From: Gemmatimonadota bacterium
Lineage (GTDB): Bacteria > Gemmatimonadota > Gemmatimonadetes > Palauibacterales > Palauibacteraceae
Reading direction: 5' to 3'
DNA length: 64,000 nt
NCBI GenBank assembly: GCA_022825725.1
Contig: JAJDWE010000050.1
Coordinates: forward strand, 1-64,000
The notes below the pieces were generated by a model. It saw nothing but the letters and a program-made list of their open reading frames with translations, ran no database searches and was not told the origin of the DNA. Each line of letters opens with the position of its first letter. The stretch's first letter is position 1. The translations under genes were made by a program, and so were the position numbers. Positions 55,920 to 64,000 of this stretch are shown piece after piece.

Positions 55920-57461
55920 CTGACAGGAACGCCATACGACGTTCTGATCGTCGGTGGGGGGCCGGCCGGGTGCGCCGCCGCGGCGTCGCTGGCGCGGCGC
56001 GGGCATGATGTCGCGCTGATCACGCGGCCGGCCCCGCCGGCGAAATGGCTCGCCGAATCGATCCCCGGCTCGGCGCGGAAGCTCCTCGAACGCGTGGGAG
56101 CGCTGGACGCCCTGGACGCGGCGGGCCTCGTGCCGAACGAAGGCAACACCGTGTGGTGGGCCGGGATGCCCCGCCGTGAAGAACGGTTCGGGGAGCCCGA
56201 GCATGGTTTCCATGCGGAGCGCGCGGCGCTCGAAGCCGTCTTCCACGGAGTCGCCCGCGAGGCGGGCGTGAGCCTCGTGACGGACGGACCGGTCATCGAG
56301 ACGGCCGAGAAGCCCGACGGCTGGCGCGTGGCCACTTCGGCCGCGCGCTACCGGGGCCGCTGGGTGCTCGACGCCTCCGGCCGAGCCGGGGTCCTCGCCC
56401 GTCGCGGGCTGCGGGCGCGCGAACGCGGCATCGCCACGCTCGCGCTCGTCGGCCGCTGGACCGCAGACCGCGGGCACGCTCCGCCGGACCCCGGCTGCAC
56501 GCTCATCGAGAGCTACCCGGACGGGTGGGCCTGGTCGGTGCCCACATCTCCGGGTACCCGCTGCGTCACGGCGATGGTCGACCCGCGCCGCACGCATCTG
56601 GCGCGCGAGAAGGGCCTCGGCGGCATGTGGCGCGCCGAACTCGCCAAGGCGGCGCGGCTCGGCCGGCGCCTCGAAGGAGGCCGGCTGGACGGACCCGTGC
56701 GGGCATGTCCCGCGTCGCTCTACGGCGCGACCTCGCACGGCCGGCCGGGCCTGCTCCTCGTCGGCGACGCCGGCTCCTTCATCGACCCCCTCTCCTCGTA
56801 CGGCGTCAAGAAGGCGCTCGCCTCCGCGTGGCTCGCCGCGATCGTGACGCATACGGGGCTCGAGGACGACGCCATGGCCGGGGCTGCCTGCGAGTTGTAC
56901 GACGACCGGGAACGAGAGGTGTACCGCACATACCGGGCGTTGTCCGTCCCCTTCTTCGAGCAGGCCGCCGCCGCGAGCGACCACGCGTTCTGGGAGGTTC
57001 GCCTGGCCGCGGCGCGGGAAGCGGGCGCGGACATCCCGGGGGCCGCCCCGGCGCCCGGAGTGCCCGCGGTGTCGGAACCCGGAGACCGCTCGCTCGCCGA
57101 ACGCCGGGTCGACGCCTTCCTCGCGCGCCCCGAGGTGCGGACCGCGTGGGAGACGATCCGCTCGCTGCCGGCCGTGCGTCTCCGCCCGGCGTCGGGACTC
57201 TCGAGCGTGCGCCGCGCCGCCGTCGTCGACGACCGGATCGCCCTCGAGGCCCACCTCATCTCCGACCGACTCCCGGACGGCGCGCGCTACGTACGCAATG
57301 TCGACCTCCGCCGGCTCGTAGAGGTCGCGCCGGAGTCCGACCAGGTCCCCGACCTGTTCGAGACGTACAACCGGCGGGGAACCGCGGCGCCGCTCCCGGA
57401 CTTCCTGACCGCCCTCTCCTTCGCGGTGGGCGCGGGCTTCCTCGAGCTGGCCAGCCCGTGA
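55920..57461 (+). CDS. qhpG: QhpG-type FAD-dependent monooxygenase, probable CTG start
   Basis: A 513-aa flavoprotein related to tryptophan-halogenase-type monooxygenases. In characterised QHNDH systems QhpG dihydroxylates the precursor tryptophan of QhpC during cofactor formation; here that is inferred from context. The FAD motif GGGPAG is at 12-17, with LLVGDAGSFIDPLSSYGVKKAL near 280 as the second FAD contact. The fold needs the YDVLIVGGGP strand, and the only start before it is CTG at 55920; the codons between there and the upstream TAA offer no ATG, GTG or TTG. GGGAG lies 12 nt upstream. The next gene starts 103 nt later. Confidence 0.85.
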   Translation: MTGTPYDVLIVGGGPAGCAAAASLARRGHDVALITRPAPPAKWLAESIPGSARKLLERVGALDALDAAGLVPNEGNTVWWAGMPRREERFGEPEHGFHAERAALEAVFHGVAREAGVSLVTDGPVIETAEKPDGWRVATSAARYRGRWVLDASGRAGVLARRGLRARERGIATLALVGRWTADRGHAPPDPGCTLIESYPDGWAWSVPTSPGTRCVTAMVDPRRTHLAREKGLGGMWRAELAKAARLGRRLEGGRLDGPVRACPASLYGATSHGRPGLLLVGDAGSFIDPLSSYGVKKALASAWLAAIVTHTGLEDDAMAGAACELYDDREREVYRTYRALSVPFFEQAAAASDHAFWEVRLAAAREAGADIPGAAPAPGVPAVSEPGDRSLAERRVDAFLARPEVRTAWETIRSLPAVRLRPASGLSSVRRAAVVDDRIALEAHLISDRLPDGARYVRNVDLRRLVEVAPESDQVPDLFETYNRRGTAAPLPDFLTALSFAVGAGFLELASP

Positions 57462-57564
57462 TGGCGGGGCCGGCGGGCGGCCGCAGCGCGCGGAGAAGAC
57501 CGCGTTCGGGGTGGCGCGGCCGCACCGATTGGCGCACAATTCACCGGTTCGAAACGGAGGATGG

Positions 57565-59340
57565 ATGAGACGCGAAGCGACTACGCGACGGGCACTTGAC
57601 CGACTGCCGGCGGCCGCAATGGCCGTCGGTGCGCTGGTTTTTCTCGGCGCCCGCGCGCTTCCTCCGGTCCCGGGCATGCCCTCGACCTCGCCCGTCGACC
57701 TCACTTCGGCTCGGTTCGCCGGCATCGCGGGAGCCCCGGCGCAGGCCGACGACGAGGGCTATCCGATCGACAGCCAGGTCATCATCGTCCGCTGTCAGCG
57801 CTGTCACGAGCGCGATGACGAAGGGCGGATGACGCGGATCTCCTACGAGCGGAAGACGCCGGAAGGGTGGCAGACGTCGGTCCGCCGCATGATGGCGCTC
57901 AACGATGTCTCCCTCGGTCCCGACGAGGCACGCGAGGTCGTGCGCTATCTCTCCAACCGGCAGGGCCTCGCTCCGGAGGAACTCGAGCCCGGCCGCTTCG
58001 AGGTCGAGAGACGCCTCATCGAACACGTCTACGAGGCGGACCGCGACGTCGAGAACACCTGCATCCAGTGTCACAGCATGGGCCGCGTCATCACCCAGCG
58101 GCGCACGCGCGAGGAGTGGGAACTCCTCATGGCGACGCACCGCGGCCTCTACCCGCTCGTCGACTTCCAGGGCTTCCAGGACGGCGGCGACGGACCTCAG
58201 CCGGTGGACGAGGCGATCGATCACCTCGCGGAGGCCTTTCCCCTCGAGACGCCCGAATGGTCCGCCTGGTCGGCCTCCATGCGCACGCCGCGCCTCGCGG
58301 GCACGTGGGCGCTGGCGGGCTTCGAGCCCGGAAAGGGTCAGATCTTCGGCACGGTGGAGATCTCCGCCGGCGACGGGCCCGATGAGTTCCGCTCCCGCGC
58401 GACGTACACGTACGCGGAGTCGGGGCAGGAGGTGAGTCGCAGCGGACAGGCGATCGTCTATACCGGCTATCAGTGGCGGGGACGGTCGAACCCCGGGGGA
58501 GCGGACGAGTTGCGGGAAGTCATGACGGTCGACCGCGGATGGCAGGAGATGACGGGCCGCTGGTTCACGGGCGCGTACGACGAGTTCGGCCCCGACGTGA
58601 AGCTCACCCGCGCGAGCGGCGGCCCCGTCATATCGGGCGTACACCCCCGGGCGATCCGCACCGGCGCCTCGTCCGCCGAACTCCGGGTCCACGGCGCCAG
58701 CCTCCCGGCGAATCCCGACGCGATGGACTTCGATTTCGGGCCGGGCGTCCGGGTCGAGTCCGCGACGGGCGGCGACGGGAGCCAGGTCACGCTTCGCCTC
58801 TCGGTCGATGACGATGCGGCGGTCGGCGGACGCGACCTCTTCGTGGGCGGCGTGAGCCTGGCGGGCGCGATCCAGGTCCACGACGGCGTGGACCGCCTCG
58901 AGGTGACGCCGCGCGCCGGCATGGCGCGGATCGGCGGCGCGGCCTTCCCGAAGGGCCATCAGGCGTACGACGCGATCGGGTGGGACGACGGCCCGGACGG
59001 CGAACCGAATACGGAAGACGACCTCCGGCTCGGGCGGGTGCCCGTGAGCTGGAGCATGGAGGAGTACACGGCCACCTTCGACGACGACGACATTCAGTAC
59101 GTCGGCGCGCTGGGGCCGGACGGGATCTTCACCCCCGCCATCGACGGTCCCAACTCCAGCCGGGACGGCAACCGAAACAACATCGGCGACGTGTGGGTCG
59201 TCGCGACGTATGCGGGTTCCGACGCGGCTCCCGCCGGCGCCGGCGACCTCCGCGCCCGCGCCCACCTCATCGTCACCGTGCCGCTGTATCTCAAGTTCGA
59301 TCCGTGGCAGGGCGTTCCAACGGGGAGGCTGGTGCCGTGA
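57565..59340 (+). CDS. qhpA: Quinohemoprotein amine dehydrogenase alpha (diheme) subunit
   Basis: A 591-aa periplasmic subunit that passes electrons from the quinone cofactor to a soluble acceptor. A signal-type helix is followed by two c-heme sites, CQRCH (77-81) and CIQCH (166-170). Beta-rich domains follow, including ISGVHPRAIRTG typical of the Ig-like portion. It is somewhat longer than classic QhpA. ATG at 57565 has GGAGG four bases upstream; an ATG four bases earlier is out of frame. It overlaps qhpD by GTGA. Confidence 0.92.
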   Translation: MRREATTRRALDRLPAAAMAVGALVFLGARALPPVPGMPSTSPVDLTSARFAGIAGAPAQADDEGYPIDSQVIIVRCQRCHERDDEGRMTRISYERKTPEGWQTSVRRMMALNDVSLGPDEAREVVRYLSNRQGLAPEELEPGRFEVERRLIEHVYEADRDVENTCIQCHSMGRVITQRRTREEWELLMATHRGLYPLVDFQGFQDGGDGPQPVDEAIDHLAEAFPLETPEWSAWSASMRTPRLAGTWALAGFEPGKGQIFGTVEISAGDGPDEFRSRATYTYAESGQEVSRSGQAIVYTGYQWRGRSNPGGADELREVMTVDRGWQEMTGRWFTGAYDEFGPDVKLTRASGGPVISGVHPRAIRTGASSAELRVHGASLPANPDAMDFDFGPGVRVESATGGDGSQVTLRLSVDDDAAVGGRDLFVGGVSLAGAIQVHDGVDRLEVTPRAGMARIGGAAFPKGHQAYDAIGWDDGPDGEPNTEDDLRLGRVPVSWSMEEYTATFDDDDIQYVGALGPDGIFTPAIDGPNSSRDGNRNNIGDVWVVATYAGSDAAPAGAGDLRARAHLIVTVPLYLKFDPWQGVPTGRLVP

Positions 59341-60776
59341 TCAAGCCCGTCGGCCAACTGGCGCTGCGCGAATTCCACGCCTTCGAGGCGTCGGGCGAGC
59401 GGTTCCTCTACCTCGTCCCCTCGGCCGGCATCTTCCGGATCGATGCGGCGTCCTCCGCGATCCTCGATCTGCTCAGCTACGGTCCCCGCGCACCGGGCGA
59501 AGTCGTGAACTCCCTCTCGGACCGGTACTCCGTCGATCGCGTGCACGACGGGTTGCTGGAACTCCAGCAGATCCGCGCCATCGGGGAGGCGGGGGCTCCG
59601 GCCGAACAGGTCGTGAACGAGCTGCCGCCCGACGGTTTTCCGCTCACGACGATGGTCCTCAACGTCACGAACAAGTGCAATCTCGCGTGCACGTACTGCT
59701 ACGAGTACGGCGAAGACAAGATCGTCGACACGACCTGCACGGACGACCCGAAGTTCATGGGGGACGAGACCGCGCGGGAGAGCGTGGAGTTCCTCCTCAA
59801 GGAGTCGGGACCGATCGAGGTCGCGCACCTCACCTTCTTCGGGGGAGAGACGCTGCTCAACTTCCCCGTGCTCCAGGACACCGTGGCCTACGCCCGCCGC
59901 CGCGCCGAGGAGGAGGAGAAGCGGATCGAGTTCAGTCTCACGACGAACGCGACGCTCCTCCGCCCCGACATCATCGAGTGGCTGGCGGACAACGAGATCG
60001 GGGTGACCGTCTCCATCGACGGACCGAAGGAGATGCAGGACCGCATGCGGGTCTTCCACAGCGGCAAGGGGTCCTACGAGACCGTCAAACCCCGGATCAA
60101 GGAACTCCTCAAGCGTCACAAGTCCCGCCCGATCGGGGCGCGCGTCACGCTCACCCGCGAAAACCTCGACATCCACCGGATCTACCAGCACCTGACGGAG
60201 GAAATGGGGTTCTGGGAGGTGGGCTTCGCCCCGGTCACGACCTCCTCCGGGCGCGACTACGAGATCGAAGACGAGGGATACGACCGCATGCTGCGCCAGT
60301 TCGGCGAGTTGGCGCGCGACTGGCTGGATCACGCGGTGCAGAACCGGCACCACGGTTTCTCGAACGTGAAGGACACGCTGGAGGAGATCCACAAGGGCGT
60401 GAGCAAGGCGTATCCGTGCGGGGCCGGACTCGGCCTGATGGGTGTGACGACGGGGGGCGACGTTTCTCTCTGCCACCGCTTCGCCTACTCGAACGACCAC
60501 AGCTTCGGAAGCGTCGCCGAGGGGATCGACCGGGAGCGGCAGAAGGATTTCCTCGAGGATCACCACATCAAGAACAAGACGGACTGCCATACGTGCTGGG
60601 CCCGTCCCATCTGCTCGGGCGGCTGCTATCACGAAGCGCACACGAGACACGGCGAGACGACCGCGCCCAACCTGCACTTCTGCAACTGGGTCCGGACGTG
60701 GACGCACACGTGTCTGGAGATCTACGGAGAGTTGTCGGAGCGGAACCCGGAGTACCTGGCCCGCTTCGACCATTGA
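59337..60776 (+). CDS. qhpD: QhpD radical SAM/SPASM thioether-forming maturase
   Basis: A 479-aa radical SAM enzyme. It installs the three Cys-to-Asp/Glu thioether bonds in QhpC before export (established for QhpD). The cluster motif CxxxCxxC is at C114, C118, C121 (CNLACTYC). SPASM-type auxiliary cysteines follow: CGAGLG near 361, CHRF, and CHTCWARPICSGGCYHEA near 415-435. The N-terminus (about 1-90) resembles a peptide-binding domain. GTG at 59337 overlaps the qhpA stop and has GGGAGG upstream. Confidence 0.95.
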   Translation: MIKPVGQLALREFHAFEASGERFLYLVPSAGIFRIDAASSAILDLLSYGPRAPGEVVNSLSDRYSVDRVHDGLLELQQIRAIGEAGAPAEQVVNELPPDGFPLTTMVLNVTNKCNLACTYCYEYGEDKIVDTTCTDDPKFMGDETARESVEFLLKESGPIEVAHLTFFGGETLLNFPVLQDTVAYARRRAEEEEKRIEFSLTTNATLLRPDIIEWLADNEIGVTVSIDGPKEMQDRMRVFHSGKGSYETVKPRIKELLKRHKSRPIGARVTLTRENLDIHRIYQHLTEEMGFWEVGFAPVTTSSGRDYEIEDEGYDRMLRQFGELARDWLDHAVQNRHHGFSNVKDTLEEIHKGVSKAYPCGAGLGLMGVTTGGDVSLCHRFAYSNDHSFGSVAEGIDRERQKDFLEDHHIKNKTDCHTCWARPICSGGCYHEAHTRHGETTAPNLHFCNWVRTWTHTCLEIYGELSERNPEYLARFDH

Positions 60777-60825
60777 CGCGGCCGGGCGCGGGCCCGGCCG
60801 ACCTTCGCATGCGAGGGGGGAAGCC

Positions 60826-61158
60826 GTGAAACACTTGAAGCCGATCAACCAGAAGGCCGGTCGCATCGAGGCCCAGGTGGCCCGCGAGGAGCTGGACGTC
60901 GTGGGGCTCGAGAGCCGGCCGGAGGGGCCGCACATCCCGCTGGGCTGCTCGCTCGTGTTCTCGCCCGGCTGGGAGGTGGATTCGACCGGCGGCACCGCCG
61001 GGCTGTGCCAGCCGGTGGAACGGGATCTGTTCGACTGCCACCTCGCCTGCTTCTGGCCGGCGCACGTGCCCGACCAGCTCAACCACTCGCCGGACTGGAC
61101 ATCGCAGTGCGCGTCGGCGCAGAAGGACTGGCGGAAGCTGGACCTCGTCTTCCCGTGA
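60826..61158 (+). CDS. qhpC: Quinohemoprotein amine dehydrogenase gamma subunit (CTQ-bearing)
   Basis: A 110-aa peptide that becomes the catalytic small subunit. By alignment to the known gamma subunit, the expected thioether pairs are C41-E50, C61-D67 and C75-D83, and the cysteine tryptophylquinone is C71-W77. All of these residues are present. Residues 1 to about 30 form a leader without a Sec-type hydrophobic core, as expected for a peptide processed and exported by a dedicated route. GTG at 60826 has a strong GAGGGGGG upstream. It overlaps qhpB by GTGA. Confidence 0.94.
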   Translation: MKHLKPINQKAGRIEAQVAREELDVVGLESRPEGPHIPLGCSLVFSPGWEVDSTGGTAGLCQPVERDLFDCHLACFWPAHVPDQLNHSPDWTSQCASAQKDWRKLDLVFP

Positions 61159-62252
61159 TCCGACGAATGCGGTGCGTCGTCGCGGTAGTCGCGTTCGCCT
61201 GCGCCCTGGGCGGGGTGCGGACGCTCGAGGCGCAGGGGAATGGCCGCAACGCCCATTGGTACATGGGCAACTACAGCAACGAGGTCCTCGTCTGGGATGA
61301 GGCCACCGAGGAGATCGTGGACCGAATCCCGGTCAAGCGTCCGATCTCCCTTCGTCTCGACGTCTCCGAGGATCGATCGCGGCTCTACGTGATGGATCCG
61401 TTCTTCGAGACGATCGAGATCATTGCGCTCCCCTCCAAGGAGTCCATCGGAGAGTTCACGCTGAGCGAAGGCGCGACACGCACGTGGATCCGCTCCTTCC
61501 AGGTCCACCCCGACCAGGAATGGATGGCGATGTTCGTGCAGAGCCGCACGAAGCTCGCGGACCGGTACGAGATCGGCGAGCCGACGATCCTTCGTTTCGA
61601 CCTCGACACGTACGAGGTGACCGATACCATCCCGTGGCCCGACGAGGAGCCGGGCCGGTTCGCCAACTTCCGTTTCTCCCCGGACGGCGACCTCCTGTAC
61701 ATGTTCTCGGAAGACCTCGTCGCGCTCGACTCGGAGACCTTCGAGGAGGTGGACCGCTGGGATATCTCGGAACCGCTGGAGCCGGGACTCGGCGAGATGA
61801 GGCTCCCCTTCGGCCAGAGTCCCTACCAGGAGGAGGACGGCGTCTACACGGGCCTCTTCCGCATGACGGATCCGCTGCAGAACCGCCGTCTCATGGGCAT
61901 CGCGACCGTGGACCTGGCCGGGCAGAACGTGGAGTTCCACCCCATCGGCCCCTCTGAAGGGGTTTCGTTCGTGCTCTCCCCCGACGGGACGAAGGGCTAC
62001 GGGCTCAAGTCCGAGATCGGGCACTACGAGATGTGGAAGTTCGATCTTCAGGGCCGGCGGGTTGCCGGACGCGTCCCCTTCGCGGGGCGGCCGCGGATGG
62101 CGCTGATGCCGAGCGCCGACGGCACGAAGCTCTACATCTACAACGCCGGCAGCACGATCGACATCTACGACGAGGAGACGTTCGAGTTCCTGCGCACGGT
62201 CACGCTGGACGCGGACATGACGAGCGTCGTCGTGGTACCCGATCCGGGCTGA
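61155..62252 (+). CDS. qhpB: Quinohemoprotein amine dehydrogenase beta subunit (propeller)
   Basis: A 365-aa periplasmic propeller subunit. A signal peptide (CVVAVVAFACALGGVRTLEAQ) precedes seven-blade-type repeats with strand patterns such as RFSPDGDLLYMFS, LSPDGTKGYGLK and MPSADGTKLYIYNAGS. In the complex it cradles QhpC beside the diheme subunit. The GTG at 61155 is coupled to the qhpC stop; an ATG four codons later is also usable. Placement between qhpC and an ABC exporter matches known clusters. Confidence 0.9.
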   Translation: MIRRMRCVVAVVAFACALGGVRTLEAQGNGRNAHWYMGNYSNEVLVWDEATEEIVDRIPVKRPISLRLDVSEDRSRLYVMDPFFETIEIIALPSKESIGEFTLSEGATRTWIRSFQVHPDQEWMAMFVQSRTKLADRYEIGEPTILRFDLDTYEVTDTIPWPDEEPGRFANFRFSPDGDLLYMFSEDLVALDSETFEEVDRWDISEPLEPGLGEMRLPFGQSPYQEEDGVYTGLFRMTDPLQNRRLMGIATVDLAGQNVEFHPIGPSEGVSFVLSPDGTKGYGLKSEIGHYEMWKFDLQGRRVAGRVPFAGRPRMALMPSADGTKLYIYNAGSTIDIYDEETFEFLRTVTLDADMTSVVVVPDPG

Positions 62253-62303
62253 TCCCGGCCCGCGGTCCGGTTTCGATCCGGCGTTCGACCTCGTGAGGTC
62301 CGG

Positions 62304-64000
62304 GTGATCCGGGACCCCCACCTTCGCCGAGCCCTCGCCTACGTTCGACCGTACGCGGGGGCTTTGCTTCCCGTGGTCATCCTTTCCACGGCCGGGACGG
62401 CTCTCGGGCTCGCGCTCCCCTATCTGTCGAAGTCGATGATCGACGATGCGATCCTGGGGGGAGACTTTCCTCTCCTGCTCAGGATCGTCGGCCTCTTCAT
62501 CGGGATCACCATCCTCGGTTTCGGGGCGAACGTCGCGAGCGGGATGCGGTACACGCGGGTGTCGGCCGGCATCCTCTTCGACATGCGTCTGGCGCTCTAT
62601 CGCCACCTCCAGAGGCTCTCGCCGCGGTTCTACGCGCGGACGCCCTTCGGGGACATCGTCTCGCGCATCAACGCCGACATCGGCGAGATCCAGCGGGTGA
62701 CGGCGGACGCGGCGCTCGGGCTGTTCGGGAACGTGCTCTTCCTCATCGGGACCGTGGGGATGCTCATCTATCTCGATGCGCGGCTCTTCCTGGCGGGTCT
62801 CATCGCGCTGCCGCCGAGCCTCTGGGCGCTGGTGAGGTACCGGAACCGGCTCGAGGGGCGAGTGACGCAGCTGCGGGAGCGGAGCGCGGACATCGGGAGC
62901 TTCCTCATCGAGACGCTGCAGGGGGTGCGGACGGTGGTGGCGTCCAACGCGCAGGAGCGGGAGGCGGAGCGGTTCGGGCGCCACAACGACCGGTTCGTGC
63001 GGGCGCTGATGTCGATGCGCTGGTTCACGTACCTGGCGGGAGGTCTGCCCGGGGTTCTCCTGCAGACGGGAACGGCCGCCGTCTTCCTGTACGGGGGCTA
63101 CCGGGTCATCACGGAGGCCACGACGCTGGGGACGTTCGTCGCGTTCATGGCCTACCAGATGCGGCTCCTCTTCCCCGTGCAGGCGCTGATGGGGCTGTAC
63201 GCGAACCTCGCGAGCGCGCGGGCGTCGCTCGTCCGGGTCCATGAACTCTTCGACACGCCGCTGGAGGTCGTGGAGGCGGAGGGGGCGGAGCGGCTGGCGC
63301 GGGCGACGGGGACCCTGGTTCTCGAGGACGTGAGGCTCGGCTTCGGGCGCGGAGGCGAGGTGCTGGAAGGCGTGTCGCTGGAGGTGCCCGCCGGGCAGGT
63401 CGTCGCGCTCGTCGGCGCGAGCGGGAGCGGGAAGTCGACGATCGCGGACCTGCTCTCGCGGCAGCTCGACCCCGATGGCGGGAGGGTGCTGCTCGATGGA
63501 CGGGACCTGCGTGCGCTCGCGCTGGCCGACGTGCGCCGGAACGTCGCCGTAGTGGAGCAGGATCCGTTCATCTTCCACGCATCGATCGCCGAGAACGTGC
63601 GGTACGCCAAGCCCGACGCGGCGGATCTGGAGGTCGCCGGGGCACTCGCGGCCGCCGCGCTCGATGGGCTGCTCGCGTCGCTTCCGGAGGGGGCCGGCAC
63701 GGTCGTCGGGGAGCGGGGCCGGCAGCTCTCCGCCGGCGAGCGGCAGCGCGTGGCCGTGGCGCGCGCCTTCCTGGCCGATCCGGCCGTGCTCGTGTTCGAC
63801 GAGGCCACGGGGGCGCTGGACCCGGCCTCGGAGGCGCAGGTGCTCGAGGGCTATGCAGCGCTGATGCGGGGGCGGACCACGGTGCTCATCACGCATCGCC
63901 CGGAACTCGCGCGGCGGGCGGAGCGCGTCGTGGTGCTCCGGGACGGGCGGGTCGCGCAGGATGGCCGGCCGGCCGAGCTCGACAGCCGGCCGGGTGCGTT
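62304..64000 (+). CDS. qhpF: QhpF-type ABC exporter, runs off the right edge
   Basis: A half-transporter with an N-terminal six-helix membrane domain and a C-terminal ATPase. It is open to the window end (565 codons, no stop). Walker A is GASGSGKST, the signature LSAGERQ, Walker B VLVFDEATGALD and the H-loop THRPE. It starts 51 nt after qhpB at GTG with GAGG upstream. In known QHNDH clusters QhpF exports crosslinked QhpC; that role here rests on position and family. The end of the gene lies outside the window. Confidence 0.88.
   Translation, partial: MIRDPHLRRALAYVRPYAGALLPVVILSTAGTALGLALPYLSKSMIDDAILGGDFPLLLRIVGLFIGITILGFGANVASGMRYTRVSAGILFDMRLALYRHLQRLSPRFYARTPFGDIVSRINADIGEIQRVTADAALGLFGNVLFLIGTVGMLIYLDARLFLAGLIALPPSLWALVRYRNRLEGRVTQLRERSADIGSFLIETLQGVRTVVASNAQEREAERFGRHNDRFVRALMSMRWFTYLAGGLPGVLLQTGTAAVFLYGGYRVITEATTLGTFVAFMAYQMRLLFPVQALMGLYANLASARASLVRVHELFDTPLEVVEAEGAERLARATGTLVLEDVRLGFGRGGEVLEGVSLEVPAGQVVALVGASGSGKSTIADLLSRQLDPDGGRVLLDGRDLRALALADVRRNVAVVEQDPFIFHASIAENVRYAKPDAADLEVAGALAAAALDGLLASLPEGAGTVVGERGRQLSAGERQRVAVARAFLADPAVLVFDEATGALDPASEAQVLEGYAALMRGRTTVLITHRPELARRAERVVVLRDGRVAQDGRPAELDSRPGA

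Noticed and set aside
59094-63896. A 1600-codon minus-strand open frame across the qhp genes
   Set aside because: It is antisense to six well-supported genes with clear motifs, and its composition is Arg/Pro/Glu/His-rich, typical of a GC-rich shadow frame.

Overview
The window is GC-rich, densely packed chromosomal DNA. Genes often join by 4-nt ATGA/GTGA overlaps and many begin with GTG. The mix points to a Gemmatimonadota-like, aerobic, Gram-negative heterotroph: secreted S9 peptidase, DUF1080 lipoprotein, NHL/BNR propellers, TonB-type receptors, a peptidase-propeller-barrel fusion, Tat and lipoprotein signals. That assignment is inference; there is no rRNA or marker gene beyond leuS, proAB, pyrE and fumC to test it. 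I saw no rRNA, tRNA, CRISPR array or insertion sequence. No gene-free stretch exceeds about 270 bases.

Layout. 160-2668: orphan adenine methylase, secreted HExxH aminopeptidase and a YggX-like protein, stop-to-start overlapped. 2705-7647: leuS, DoxX, an unknown protein, a cation-diffusion-facilitator pump. 7815-12149: acetyl-CoA synthetase, MFS carrier, DUF1080 lipoprotein. 12124-15672: proBA and a 5'-3' exonuclease. 15669-21351: serine hydrolase, an AAA/DUF4143 ATPase behind an AT-rich GTATAC-containing control region, and an S9 peptidase. 21515-25184: a three-gene sugar/polyol cassette (MFS carrier, Gfo/Idh dehydrogenase, TIM-barrel isomerase), followed by a VapC toxin remnant. 25455-31871: membrane glycosyltransferase-like protein, then a Gld-like ABC system with a GldF-GldG fusion and a DUF4340 protein. 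31915-36893: fumC, DUF192 lipoprotein, a Fur regulator, pyrE, an NfuA-like Fe-S carrier. 36928-52565: a cell-envelope block with a 1053-residue peptidase-propeller-barrel protein, rlpA, a Tat-exported PhoX-like protein, twin plug-like proteins without a barrel, a frameshifted BNR-repeat protein, a TonB-dependent receptor and twin propeller lipoproteins.

52712 to the right edge is the most distinctive region: one apparent plus-strand operon. HupE-like, NHL-repeat and lectin-like genes lead into a quinohemoprotein amine dehydrogenase (QHNDH) cluster in the order qhpG-A-D-C-B-F. QhpA is the diheme subunit, QhpB the propeller subunit and QhpC the small subunit that carries the cysteine tryptophylquinone. 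QhpD forms the thioether crosslinks, QhpG hydroxylates the tryptophan and QhpF is the exporter. Together they would let the cell oxidise primary amines in the periplasm. The protease QhpE is not in the window and may lie to the right.

A recurrent oddity is that four genes (pyrE, rlpA, the PhoX-like gene, qhpG) have no plausible ATG/GTG/TTG start and appear to begin at CTG, always CTGA.
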